NCBI GenBank assembly: GCA_035544955.1 | Contig: DASZZN010000045.1 | Location: 1 to 64,000 of the forward strand | DNA length: 64,000 nt | From: Candidatus Dormiibacterota bacterium | GTDB lineage: Bacteria > Chloroflexota > Dormibacteria > CF-121 | Direction: 5' to 3' | The notes under the pieces: model-generated | What the model was told of the DNA's origin: nothing | What the model saw: the letters and a program-made list of their open reading frames with translations, nothing else | The model's database searches: none | Translations under genes and position numbers: made by a program | Shown here: positions 33,258-41,677 of the stretch, one piece after another | Numbering within the stretch: position 1 is the stretch's first letter | How the letters are laid out: the number at the start of each line of letters is the position of its first letter

Positions 33258-34455
33258 TGATCGTCTCGAGCTCAGCGACCAGCGCGGTGAGAAACTCGGT
33301 CGCCAGCGCCCCGTCAACGATCCGGTGATCGACCGAGATCGAAATCCAGGCGCCGCTGCGGGCGACAACGTTGCCGTCGACCACCATCGGCCGCGGCTTG
33401 ATGGCGCCGAAGGCGACGACGCAGCACTCCGGCGGATTGATGATCGGCGTGCCGGTCTCGACCGGGCCGCTGGCGCCGACGTTCGTCACGGTGATGGTTC
33501 CGCCGCTCATCTGGCCGGGTGGCAGCGTTCCGGCGCGCGCGCCCTCGATCAGCTGGGCGCTTTTTTCCGCGATCGCGCTGAGCTCGAGTTGGTCTGCGCC
33601 TCGGAGGACCGGCACCAGCAACCCCTGGCCGGTATTGACCGCGATCCCGACGTTGACCGGCTGCTTCACGATGATCTCGTCGCGGCTCTCATCCCATGAG
33701 CTGTTCATCAAGGGAAAGGCGTGAACCGCCTTCACCACGGCCGCGATGAAATAGGGGAGAGGGGTCATCGAGCGGCCGCTCGCTTTTCGCTGCTCGCGGG
33801 CCGCCATCAAGTTGGTGGCGTCAAAGATCGCGAACTCGGTGAACTGTGGAATCGTGGAAACCGACCGCAGCATCTGCTTGGCGATCGCCTTGCGGATCCC
33901 GACTACGCTGATGCGCCGCTCGCCATCCGTCGGTGGTGCGGCCGTCGATGTCGATGAGACCGCGGCCGGTGACGATGCCGCCGCTTCGACATCGGCTCGC
34001 GTGATGCGGCCGCCCGGGCCGCTTCCCGTAACCTGCGCCAGGTCGACGCCCTTCTCTTTCGCGAGCTGGCGGACGAAAGGCGCCGCTCGCGTATCGCTGC
34101 TGCTCTCCGGGACTGACGCCACCGCGGTTCGCGCCTTGCGCCGAATGCCAGATTCGGGCGCCCCGGGTCCGTAACCGACGAGTGTCCCCGGCGTAGCCTC
34201 AGCCGGGGTCACCTCGGCGGACGTGATCGTCACGAGCGCCTCACCCACCGCAACCGACTCACCGGGCCGCGCATGCAGTTTTTGAATCGTCCCGGCCCAG
34301 GGCGACGGGATCACGACCACGGCCTTTGCCGTTTCGACTTCGCAGAGCGGCGCGTTGACCTCGACCTGCGCGCCTTCCTCGACGCGCCATGTCACCAGCT
34401 GGGCCTCGGTGAGACCCTCGCCCAGGTCGGGCAATCGGAACGTCTGATCAGCCAT
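33250..34455 (-). CDS. Dihydrolipoamide acyltransferase (E2) of a 2-oxoacid dehydrogenase
   Basis: 401 residues with three parts. The lipoyl domain (about 1-78) has the lipoylated Lys in EVETAKAVVVIPSP. The peripheral-subunit-binding domain (about 125-160) includes FVRQLAKEKGVDLAQVTGSG and GRITRADVEA. The catalytic acyltransferase domain ends with SVDHRIVDGALATEFLTAL, carrying the catalytic His and Asp (HxxxDG). Only one lipoyl domain, as is usual for branched-chain E2. It overlaps the E1 beta stop by 8 bp. Confidence 0.93.
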   Translation of the reverse strand: MADQTFRLPDLGEGLTEAQLVTWRVEEGAQVEVNAPLCEVETAKAVVVIPSPWAGTIQKLHARPGESVAVGEALVTITSAEVTPAEATPGTLVGYGPGAPESGIRRKARTAVASVPESSSDTRAAPFVRQLAKEKGVDLAQVTGSGPGGRITRADVEAAASSPAAVSSTSTAAPPTDGERRISVVGIRKAIAKQMLRSVSTIPQFTEFAIFDATNLMAAREQRKASGRSMTPLPYFIAAVVKAVHAFPLMNSSWDESRDEIIVKQPVNVGIAVNTGQGLLVPVLRGADQLELSAIAEKSAQLIEGARAGTLPPGQMSGGTITVTNVGASGPVETGTPIINPPECCVVAFGAIKPRPMVVDGNVVARSGAWISISVDHRIVDGALATEFLTALVAELETISA

Positions 34456-35416
34456 AAGCCAGCGCCGCGTCGGCCGCCTGGAGGATGCGGTCGACGTCCG
34501 GCAGATAGAGCTTCTCGTAGCGGGCTGGGGGATAGGGGACGTTCAACCCGCCGATGCGCGCCACCGGCGCCTCCAGAAAGTCGAAGGCGTCATGACTGAT
34601 GCGGGCAGCGACCTCGGCTCCGAACCCGCAAAAGACGGGGGCCTCGTGCACGACCACGGCGCGATGCGTCTTGCGCACCGAGGCCATGACCGTGTCCATG
34701 TCGAGCGGCGACAGGCTGCGAAGGTCGATGACCTCGATCGATATCTGTTCGGCCGCCGCCGTTTTCGCCGCCTGAAGCGCAATACTCACGGTGGGCCCGT
34801 AGGCAATCACCGTAACGCCGGAGCCCTCGTGCGCCACCCGCGCCTTGCCGATGGGCACGCGAGCGGCGGGGTCGATCTCTTCTTTGAGGTAGTAGCGCGC
34901 CTTCGGCTCGAAAAAGATCACCGGGTCCGGGTCGTCGATCGCCGCCTGGAGGAGGGCAAAGGCATCGCCGGGCGTCGACGGCGTGACGACCTTCAGGCCG
35001 GCGGTGTGCGCGAAGTACGCCTCAGGACTCTCCGAGTGATGCTCGACCGCGCCGATGTTGCCACCGAAGGGGACGCGAATCGTGATCGGCAGCGAGACCC
35101 CGGAACGATTTCGGTACTTGGCGACGTGGCTGACGATCTGCTCGAACGCTGGGTAAATAAAGCCGTCGAACTGGATCTCCGGTACGGGCCGGAAGCCGCG
35201 CAGTGCCAGGCCGACCGCGACCCCGATGATGGCCGACTCGGCGAGCGGGGTGTCGAACACCCGCTCTTCACCGAAGGCCTTCTGCAACCCGTCGGTGATC
35301 CGAAAGACGCCGCCGAGCGCGCCCACGTCCTCGCCAAAGATGAGGACGTTGTCGTCGCGGCTCAGCGCATCACGCAGCGAGAGGTTGATGGCCTTCGCCA
35401 TCGTCACCGCTTCCAT
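34448..35416 (-). CDS. Branched-chain 2-oxoacid dehydrogenase E1 beta subunit
   Basis: 322 residues. The blocks include IFGEDVGALGGVFRITDGLQKAFG, DTPLAESAIIGVAVGLALRGFRPVPEIQFDGF, ITIRVPFGGNIGAVEHHSESPEAYFAHTAGLKVVTPSTP and EVIDLRSLSPLDMDTV. With the preceding alpha subunit it decarboxylates a branched-chain 2-oxoacid. The start ATG shares one base with the E1 alpha stop (TAATG). Confidence 0.92.
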   Translation of the reverse strand: MEAVTMAKAINLSLRDALSRDDNVLIFGEDVGALGGVFRITDGLQKAFGEERVFDTPLAESAIIGVAVGLALRGFRPVPEIQFDGFIYPAFEQIVSHVAKYRNRSGVSLPITIRVPFGGNIGAVEHHSESPEAYFAHTAGLKVVTPSTPGDAFALLQAAIDDPDPVIFFEPKARYYLKEEIDPAARVPIGKARVAHEGSGVTVIAYGPTVSIALQAAKTAAAEQISIEVIDLRSLSPLDMDTVMASVRKTHRAVVVHEAPVFCGFGAEVAARISHDAFDFLEAPVARIGGLNVPYPPARYEKLYLPDVDRILQAADAALAYG

Positions 35417-36501
35417 TACGGGCCCTCCAGGGAGGATTCGAATTCTTCGCGTTCCCGAAGGAAGGACTCCGGCGGGTTCGAATAGACACGGCCAAAGATC
35501 GCCTGGCCGGGCGGCGGCGTGGGCAGCGCGAGCAGCCGCGAGCGCATCGCCTGGGCGGCCGACTCGGCCGCGTCCGCGATCGCCTTGACGGTCCCCTCTT
35601 CGATGATGCCCTGCTGCACGAGCCAGGCCTGATAGCGGGCGATGGGATCTTTGGCGTTCCAGGCCTGCAGCTCGGCGTCCGTTCGATATCGCGCTGGATC
35701 GTCGGAGCTGGTGTGCGCGCCCATGCGGTAGGTCACCGCCTCGATCAGGTACGGGCCCTCACCCTGGCGCGCGCGGGCGGCGGCGGCCCGCACGGCCGCG
35801 TAGACGCCGAGGACGTCATTGCCGTCGATGCGGATGCCGGGAAACCCATAGCCCTGGGCGCGCTCGGCGATGGACCCCGCGGTCTGCTTCGACAGCGGGA
35901 CGGAGATCGCCCAGTAGTTGTTCTGGCAGAGGAAGACCACCGGCGCTTTGAAGACGCCAGCGAAGTTCATGGCCTCGTGCCAGTCGCCCTCTGAGGTGGC
36001 GCCATCCCCGAAAGTGGAGAGCACAACCTCGTCGCTGTGCTTCAGCCGGCAGCCCATCGCGAACCCGACGGCATGGGGGACCTGGGTCGCGACCGGAATG
36101 GCGAGCGGTGCGAAGTGGTACTTGCGCGGATCCCACGGTCCGTGGGAGAGGCCACGGAACAGTGTCAGCATGTCGGCGGGGTCGATGCCCCGGATCATCG
36201 CCATACCAAACTCGCGGTAGCTGGGGAAGACCCAATCCTCACTTCGAAGGGCCGTCATGGCGCCGACGTGGATTGCCTCCTGCCCGAGGAACTGACCCCA
36301 CAGGCCGAGCTCACCCTGCCGCTGTAGGTTCAGCGCCTCCTGGTCCGCACGACGGATCAGCACCATGTTTCGGTACAGCTCGCGGAGCGCCGCGGCGTCC
36401 AGCCCCAGGCGGCTCCTTCCTTCAGCGGTCAGCTCGCCGGCCGGTGAGAAAAGGGCGCGCACCGGGTCGTCCGCCGCGACGACTCGAACCACGTCCGCCA
36501 T
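35416..36501 (-). CDS. Branched-chain 2-oxoacid dehydrogenase E1 alpha subunit
   Basis: 361 residues. The ThDP motif is FGDGATSEGDWHEAMNFAGVFKAPVVFLCQNNYWAIS (GDG...NN), followed by MGAHTSSDDPARYR (the regulated loop in eukaryotic homologues). ATG at 36501 has GATATT 7 nt upstream, so the operon mRNA is predicted to be leaderless. It heads a four-gene operon: E1 alpha, E1 beta, E2 and the isopropylmalate-synthase-like gene. No E3 is present. Confidence 0.92.
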   Translation of the reverse strand: MADVVRVVAADDPVRALFSPAGELTAEGRSRLGLDAAALRELYRNMVLIRRADQEALNLQRQGELGLWGQFLGQEAIHVGAMTALRSEDWVFPSYREFGMAMIRGIDPADMLTLFRGLSHGPWDPRKYHFAPLAIPVATQVPHAVGFAMGCRLKHSDEVVLSTFGDGATSEGDWHEAMNFAGVFKAPVVFLCQNNYWAISVPLSKQTAGSIAERAQGYGFPGIRIDGNDVLGVYAAVRAAAARARQGEGPYLIEAVTYRMGAHTSSDDPARYRTDAELQAWNAKDPIARYQAWLVQQGIIEEGTVKAIADAAESAAQAMRSRLLALPTPPPGQAIFGRVYSNPPESFLREREEFESSLEGP

Positions 36502-36508
36502 TGCCGGG

Positions 36509-36521
36509 AATATCCTATACC
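36509..36521. promoter_or_regulatory. Divergent -10 boxes of the E1 alpha operon and the membrane protein gene
   Basis: Minus strand: GATATT (36509-36514), 7 nt from the ATG at 36501. Plus strand: TATACC (36516-36521), followed by GGAG and then the TTG at 36531. The whole gap is 29 bp. Confidence 0.5.
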
Positions 36522-36530
36522 GGAGTTATA

Positions 36531-37136
36531 TTGGCGACGCCTCTGACGGTCCACATGAACATCGCGAAGCTGAACATCTTCCGGGGCTTCCACCTTCGCA
36601 GGAAGATCGTCGCCGCCTACCAGCGGCACGTCGACTACCGCCGCGAGGCGGCGCTGCGCATGTGGGTGGCGTTCATCGGCACATTCGTCTTTCTGCGCCT
36701 GCTGACGTTTGGCATCCGTTATCACATCCTGCCCGTCAAGAACGTCGTGACCAGCAGCGGGCTCCACATCCATCACTTTGTCTGGGGAATCGTGATCCTG
36801 TTGATCATCGGCTTCCTCGGAATCATGTTCTGGTCGCAACGGCTGCACGCGTGGCTGGGGCTTGCCTTTGGCATCGGCGCCGCGCTCGTCATCGACGAGT
36901 ACGCCCTCTGGCTCAACCTGCAAGACGTGTACTGGCTGCCCGCCGGCCGGAGCAGTATCGACCTCGCCATCCTCATCGCCGCCGTGCTGGGGCTCTACTA
37001 TGCGGCGGACCGGTTCTGGAATAAGGTCGTCACTGAGGTGCAGGGGGCGATCAAATTCGTCAGCAGCGAAGAGGGCCGGCTTTTTCGCGCGCGATCGCGC
37101 ACCACGGCAACCACCACCACGTCCACCACCAAATAA
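36531..37136 (+). CDS. Integral membrane protein with HIHH motif, unknown function
   Basis: About 201 residues from TTG 36531 (GGAG 5 nt upstream); ATG 36555 is an alternative. A basic N-terminus (FRGFHLRRKIVAAYQRHVDYRR) leads into four or five membrane segments. Between the first and second lies VVTSSGLHIHHFVWGI, and later LVIDEYALWLNLQDVYW. The conserved His cluster and acidic membrane residue suggest a metal or redox site, but the family is not named. The tail is Thr-rich. Its divergent neighbour is the E1 alpha operon. Confidence 0.7.
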   Translation: MATPLTVHMNIAKLNIFRGFHLRRKIVAAYQRHVDYRREAALRMWVAFIGTFVFLRLLTFGIRYHILPVKNVVTSSGLHIHHFVWGIVILLIIGFLGIMFWSQRLHAWLGLAFGIGAALVIDEYALWLNLQDVYWLPAGRSSIDLAILIAAVLGLYYAADRFWNKVVTEVQGAIKFVSSEEGRLFRARSRTTATTTTSTTK

Positions 37137-37141
37137 TCGCG

Positions 37142-38131
37142 TTGGCGCAACGGGAAGCTCGGCCTACCGCCACCTATGCCGTTGCGAAGGCTGATCAGCC
37201 CAAGCTCCTGGAACAGTTTCGCGGCCGGCAAGGAGCCGAGCTCCCGCCCGGTCCGTACGAATCCTGGCGGGTGAAGCTGTCCGAGGGGACGAGCCAAGCG
37301 ACGGCGATCATGTACCAATCGGGCAAGCTGGTCATCGCTGGCCACGCGCCGGCCTTCGACCACGCGGTCGCCATCGCGAGGTCGGTCGCGAAGCCGGTCG
37401 CCCCAAAGCGGGCTCACGCAAGCCCACCCACGTCGGCGCCGGCCGAAGCGCCGCCGGAGACCGAGCCGCACATCGGCACGGACGAAGCGGGAAAAGGCGA
37501 CTTCTTTGGTCCGCTGGTGACGGCCGGGGTCTACGTCGATGAGCGGACGGCCAAGCTGCTGCGGACCCTTGGCGTCCGCGACAGCAAGCTCGTCGGCGAT
37601 CGGGAACTGCGCGGACTCGCGACCGACATCCGCGCCGTCGTCGAGGCCGACAAACGTGCCGTGATTATGCTGGCCCCCAAACGCTACAACGAGCTCTACA
37701 AGCAGATGCGCAGCGAAGGGAAAAACCTCAACACGCTGCTGGCCTGGGCCCACACCCGGGTGATCGAAGACCTGATCGGTCACGGGCTCCAGCCGACGTT
37801 CATCCTCAGCGACCAGTTCGGAGACAAGCGATACATCGAGAGCCGCTTGATGGTCGATACGCGTCTTAGCGGCGTTCCCGTGCTCCAGATGCATCGCGCC
37901 GAAGCTGACGTGGCGGTCGCTGCGGCGTCGATCCTCGCCCGCGACGCGTTCCTGCACTGGCTCGACCAGGCCGGAAAAACACTCGGGCTGACCGTGCCGA
38001 AAGGGGCGTCGCCGAAAGTGATCGACACCGGCAAACTGCTGGTCAGCCGCATGGGCGCCGAAGGTTTGAAGAACTACGCGAAAGTCTCCTTCAAGACAAT
38101 GGAAAAGGTTCTGGCTGGAACAACGTCCTAG
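37142..38131 (+). CDS. rnhC: Ribonuclease HIII
   Basis: 329 residues from TTG 37142. The N-terminal ~95 residues resemble the TBP-like substrate-binding domain of RNase HIII (ESWRVKLSEGTSQATAIMYQSGKLVIAG). The catalytic domain begins IGTDEAGKGDFFGPLVTAGVY (the DEAGKGD motif is diagnostic of HIII), with RDSKLVGD, LSDQFG and HRAEADVAVAAASILARDAFL supplying the other acidic residues. It removes RNA from RNA-DNA hybrids in the cytoplasm. Confidence 0.92.
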   Translation: MAQREARPTATYAVAKADQPKLLEQFRGRQGAELPPGPYESWRVKLSEGTSQATAIMYQSGKLVIAGHAPAFDHAVAIARSVAKPVAPKRAHASPPTSAPAEAPPETEPHIGTDEAGKGDFFGPLVTAGVYVDERTAKLLRTLGVRDSKLVGDRELRGLATDIRAVVEADKRAVIMLAPKRYNELYKQMRSEGKNLNTLLAWAHTRVIEDLIGHGLQPTFILSDQFGDKRYIESRLMVDTRLSGVPVLQMHRAEADVAVAAASILARDAFLHWLDQAGKTLGLTVPKGASPKVIDTGKLLVSRMGAEGLKNYAKVSFKTMEKVLAGTTS

Positions 38132-38149
38132 TCCGTAAGCTAGACAGTC

Positions 38150-39448
38150 GTGCCATCCGACACGCGCACGACCTATCCCGAGCTCTTTCGAATCCCGACC
38201 TTCCCCAGGTTGGCGAGTAGTGTCGTCCTCGCGCGGACGGCCAACGCGATGATGCAGTTGGCGCTCGTACTCTTCGTCCTCCAGCGCTTCCACTCCCCGA
38301 CGCTGGCCGGCCTGACCGTCTTCCTCGCCATCGCACCAGGGATTGCCGTCAGCCCGATTGCCGGCGCCCTGCTCGATCGGCATGGCCGGGTGCGGCTGAT
38401 CATCCTCGACTACACCATCGGCGCGCTCGGCCTCTTCCTGATTGCCGGCCTCGACGCGGCCGGACGGCTGACCCCCGTGGTGCTCCTGCCGATCGTCGCG
38501 GTCGCCGCCCTCACGTACCCGCTCAGCACTAGCGGGGCGCGCTCGTTGCTGCCGCTGATCGTCCCCAACCGGCTCTGGGATCGCGCGAACGCGCTGGACA
38601 GCATGGCCTACGCGGTGACCGGCGCCGCGGGTCCGGCGCTGGCCGGCGGGCTCACCGCCGGATTCGGACCACGGGTCGCCTTGCTCACCGCGGCCGCGTT
38701 CTACATCGCTGCTGCGCTTTCGCTATCCGGGCTTGCGGAACCGCTGACCCGCGGAGGGACAACCTCGGTGCTGGCCGACGCGCGCGATGGGCTGCTCTAC
38801 GTTGTGGTCCGAAACGCATCGTTGCGCGGTTTGGCCATCGTGGTGTCACTGATCAATGTCGGCTTTGGCATCTTGATCGTGGCGCTGCCCGTCATGATCT
38901 TTGAGCGGGTGCAGGGCGACGCGGCGCTCGTCGGCGAGCTGTGGGCGTTGCTTGGGCTTGGATCGGCTGTCTCTGTCTTCTTTTTCGGCCGCTACAGTAG
39001 CGAGGGCCGAGAACGCTTCATGCTCGGCGTCGCCACCCTCGCGAGCGGGCTCGGCATGGGCGTCCTCGCATTAACGGGCAATGTCCTTGTGGCGGCCGCC
39101 ACTATGACGTTCCTGGGGCTGGCCAACGGTCCCGCCGACATCGCATTGTTTTCGATGCGGCAGCGTCGCACCGATCCCGCCTGGTACGGGCGAGCCTTCG
39201 CCGTCTCGATGTCGCTGAACTTTGCCGGGACGCCACTTGGGTCGGCGATGTCGGGTCCCCTGATCCATGTCGGGCTCACGCTGGCGATCGGCGTGGCCGC
39301 GGGGTTCCTGCTGCTCGCCGCCGGGCTGACGCCGCTGCTGATTCCGAAAACGGCTGGGTATAACATTTCCGGTGAGTCCGCCAGGCAGTCGCGCCGGGAT
39401 CGTCCCGTCGAGGAAAGTCCGAGCTCCACAGAGCAGGGTGCCGGGTAA
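38150..39448 (+). CDS. MFS transporter
   Basis: 432 residues with 12 membrane segments. The loop after the second segment reads GALLDRHGRVRLII (the MFS motif A region) and the fourth-fifth segments have the usual layout for efflux-type MFS proteins. Start GTG 38150 with TAAGCT 8 nt upstream. The C-terminal ~26 residues (from about 39371) are encoded inside RNase P RNA; this tail is polar and rich in Ser/Arg/Glu, unlike the membrane core. Substrate unknown. Confidence 0.85.
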   Translation: MPSDTRTTYPELFRIPTFPRLASSVVLARTANAMMQLALVLFVLQRFHSPTLAGLTVFLAIAPGIAVSPIAGALLDRHGRVRLIILDYTIGALGLFLIAGLDAAGRLTPVVLLPIVAVAALTYPLSTSGARSLLPLIVPNRLWDRANALDSMAYAVTGAAGPALAGGLTAGFGPRVALLTAAAFYIAAALSLSGLAEPLTRGGTTSVLADARDGLLYVVVRNASLRGLAIVVSLINVGFGILIVALPVMIFERVQGDAALVGELWALLGLGSAVSVFFFGRYSSEGRERFMLGVATLASGLGMGVLALTGNVLVAAATMTFLGLANGPADIALFSMRQRRTDPAWYGRAFAVSMSLNFAGTPLGSAMSGPLIHVGLTLAIGVAAGFLLLAAGLTPLLIPKTAGYNISGESARQSRRDRPVEESPSSTEQGAG

Positions 39449-39750
39449 CGCCCGGTCGGGGTGACCCGAAGGAGAGTGCCACAGAAAATACACAGCCGTC
39501 GCGCGAGCGGCGGCGAAGGTGAAAAGGTGCGGGTAAGAGCCCACCAGCAGCCGGGAGACCGGCTGGCTCGGTAAACCCCACCCGGAGCAAGACCGAATAG
39601 GAGGACGATACGGCTGGCTCGGCCGGTCCTCGGGTAAGGTCGCTAGAGTCGCCGGGTAACCGGCGACCGAGACGGATGACTGCCGCCCTACGGCGCGCCG
39701 GCTTTGCCGGCTGAAGCGGGGAACAGAACTCGGCTTACCGGCGGACTCAC
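39372..39750 (+). ncRNA. rnpB: RNase P RNA, bacterial class A
   Basis: The P1 helix pairs GTGAGTCCGCC (39372-39382) with GGCGGACTCAC (39740-39750). The conserved cores are in order: GAGGAAAGTCCGAGCTC, CACAGAGCAGGGTGCC, ACAGAAAATA, GTAAGAGCCCACC, GACGGATGACTGCC and ACAGAACTCGGCTTA. It is the catalytic part of the tRNA 5'-end maturation enzyme. TATAAC (39359-39364) lies 7 nt before the 5' end and is the probable -10 box, inside the MFS gene. Its 5' part overlaps the last 77 bp of that gene. I see no U-rich terminator just after it. Confidence 0.95.
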
Positions 39751-39805
39751 TCTTCGTAACGACTTCGTTGCACCGGACGTAAACCAAACGTCCTGATGCC
39801 GGCTC

Positions 39806-39811
39806 TAGGGT
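39806..39811 (+). promoter_or_regulatory. -10 box (TAGGGT) of the sigma-factor operon; predicted leaderless
   Basis: TAGGGT ends 9 nt before the ATG at 39821, which favours that ATG over the GTG at 39815. No clear -35 hexamer of the GAAC type for ECF autoregulation is seen upstream. Confidence 0.4.
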
Positions 39812-39820
39812 TTCGTGATC

Positions 39821-40309
39821 ATGGCTGACGAGCAGCCGGTGCGCCTTGCGCCAGGGTTTGAAGCCGCCGTCCATGCAGAGAGCGGCCGGCTTTTCGCCAT
39901 TGCCTATTCCATCCTGCGGGACGCGCAGGAAGCCGAGGATGCCGTACAGGAGACGATGGAACTGGCCTGGCGGTCCTGGGACGCGCTGCGCGATCCATCG
40001 AAGCGGAGCGCCTGGCTGCGCCAGATCTGCGTACGCCGCGCGATTCGGACGCGCAGGCGTTTGCTTCCCCGACTCTGGCTCGCCGACAGCCACACGGTCC
40101 CTTCGCAGCAACTCGATGAACCCGATCTGGACCTCGATCGATCCTATCGCCGCCTCACCCACCAACAGCGCGCCGTGGTGACGCTCCACTACGAATACGG
40201 CTACTCGCTCGACGAATGCGCCGCGCTGATCGGATGCCAGCCGGGGACCGCCCGTAGCCACCTTGCCCGAGCGCTGGCCAGCCTTCGAAAGGAGCTCAAC
40301 TATGGGTAA
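39821..40309 (+). CDS. ECF-type RNA polymerase sigma factor
   Basis: 162 residues. Region 2 reads ESGRLFAIAYSILRDAQEAEDAVQETMELAWRSW, and region 4 has the helix-turn-helix LTHQQRAVVTLHYEYGYSLDECAALIGCQPGTARSHLARALASLRKEL. Such factors redirect polymerase to a small stress regulon. The stop overlaps the next gene by 8 bp, so the sigma factor and the membrane beta-propeller protein are made together, as for sigma/anti-sigma pairs. ATG 39821 is used; GTG 39815 adds two residues. Confidence 0.93.
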   Translation: MADEQPVRLAPGFEAAVHAESGRLFAIAYSILRDAQEAEDAVQETMELAWRSWDALRDPSKRSAWLRQICVRRAIRTRRRLLPRLWLADSHTVPSQQLDEPDLDLDRSYRRLTHQQRAVVTLHYEYGYSLDECAALIGCQPGTARSHLARALASLRKELNYG

Positions 40310-41636
40310 GCCAGACGAGTTTGATCCGCGCCTCAAGGCCTATCTGCATCGAGGAGCCAGCACGCCGCCGCCCGCGGGCATGGACGCGCGCATCATCGGC
40401 GACGCATCCCGACAGAAAACCGGCTGGGCGCTCCAGGTCGTCGCGGCGGCCGCCGTCCTCGTGCTCGCCATCGGGCTGGGGATCGTCGTCCAACGCGCTC
40501 GCCAGTCGGTGGGCGTTGCGCCGACGGCTACCCCGTTCGCGTCGCCGATCACCAAGCCAACTCCCTATCCGACGCCGACAAGAAGCGGTGCGCCGTATCC
40601 GCTGCTGCCGCCCGTGTCGCTGCGGATGATCAACGCCAGCACGGGTTGGGCGGCCGGCTCAGGCACCGACCGGATTCTTCGGACGGTGGACGGCGGGTCC
40701 CACTGGGATGACGCCGGCCCGCGTGGCGCGCCACCCGGCAACTGGACCACCTTCTTTCTCGATGGCAACAACGCCTGGGTCGCGTCGTCCCTCCAGCCAG
40801 GCTCGGACTCGAACGACTTCAGTGTGCACGTCTACCGGACCACGGATGGCGGTCAGAGCTGGCACAACGCTGGTGTAGTCGCCGCGGACCAGGGGTGGCC
40901 GGCCTCCCTCTCCTTTGTCGACCGTAGCCACGGATGGCTCTTCATGAACCTGGGCGGTGCCGCGGGTTCCCAGGGCGTCGCCTTCTACGGCACGGTCGAT
41001 GGTGGAACAACGTGGACCAAGCTCTCCGAGGCCGATACCAGTGGCAGCGCCGGCCACCTTCCGCTCGCCTGCAGCAAGGGCGTGCCGGTCTTTCTGAACA
41101 GCTCGACGGGCTGGCTGCCGGGTGCCTGCAGTGCCGGGGGTGGTCCATTCTTCTACGTCACGCATGACGGGGGACGAAGCTGGCGCAACGTCGCCCTCGC
41201 GTCACCGGCCGGATGGGGGGCAACCTGCATGTGCGAAATGACCAGCCTGCGATTTTCCGACGCTCGAAACGGGGTCTTCGTGCTGACCTCCTATTCGTCG
41301 GGTGGCCTGCCGGAGAGCGTGGTCTATTCGACCACCGACGGAGGGGGTTCCTGGCGGCCCGGGCCATCGCTGCCGGCGCAAGCGTACGAGGTGTTCTTCA
41401 TCGACAAGAGCCGCGGCTGGACGGTCAACCTAAAAGCCAACAATAGCCTCCTCTACACCTCGGACGGCGGGCAGCACTGGTCGACTGTCGGGCCGATCCC
41501 ATCGACGCAGGGTGTCATGGGCTTCCAGTTCGTCACGACCGAGATTGGATGGGCGCTGGGCAGCGAGCCGGGCGGCATCACGCTGATCAAGACCTCGGAC
41601 GGCGGCGGGACTTGGACGATGCAGCTCACGCCGTAA
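40302..41636 (+). CDS. Single-pass membrane protein with seven-blade beta-propeller, candidate sigma-factor regulator
   Basis: 444 residues, ATG 40302 with GGAG 7 nt upstream. A short cytoplasmic segment (1-41, including DEFDPRLKAYLHRGASTPPPAGMDARI) precedes one membrane helix (about 42-63), a Pro/Thr linker, and an external region with seven repeats ending in a TxDGGxxW-like motif (TVDGGSHW, TTDGGQSW, TVDGGTTW, THDGGRSW, TTDGGGSW, TSDGGQHW, TSDGGGTW). This is the Ycf48/BNR-type propeller. No HxxxCxxC zinc anti-sigma motif is seen. Given its coupling to the sigma gene it may bind the sigma factor inside and sense a ligand outside; this is inference. Confidence 0.85.
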   Translation: MGKPDEFDPRLKAYLHRGASTPPPAGMDARIIGDASRQKTGWALQVVAAAAVLVLAIGLGIVVQRARQSVGVAPTATPFASPITKPTPYPTPTRSGAPYPLLPPVSLRMINASTGWAAGSGTDRILRTVDGGSHWDDAGPRGAPPGNWTTFFLDGNNAWVASSLQPGSDSNDFSVHVYRTTDGGQSWHNAGVVAADQGWPASLSFVDRSHGWLFMNLGGAAGSQGVAFYGTVDGGTTWTKLSEADTSGSAGHLPLACSKGVPVFLNSSTGWLPGACSAGGGPFFYVTHDGGRSWRNVALASPAGWGATCMCEMTSLRFSDARNGVFVLTSYSSGGLPESVVYSTTDGGGSWRPGPSLPAQAYEVFFIDKSRGWTVNLKANNSLLYTSDGGQHWSTVGPIPSTQGVMGFQFVTTEIGWALGSEPGGITLIKTSDGGGTWTMQLTP

Positions 41637-41664
41637 CGGCGGCTTACCGGAGGACACACGGTCT

Positions 41665-41670
41665 TATCCT
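41665..41670 (+). promoter_or_regulatory. -10 box (TATCCT) of the lipoprotein gene; predicted leaderless
   Basis: TATCCT ends 7 nt before the ATG at 41678. No convincing -35 hexamer. Confidence 0.45.
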
Positions 41671-41677
41671 TGTGCCG

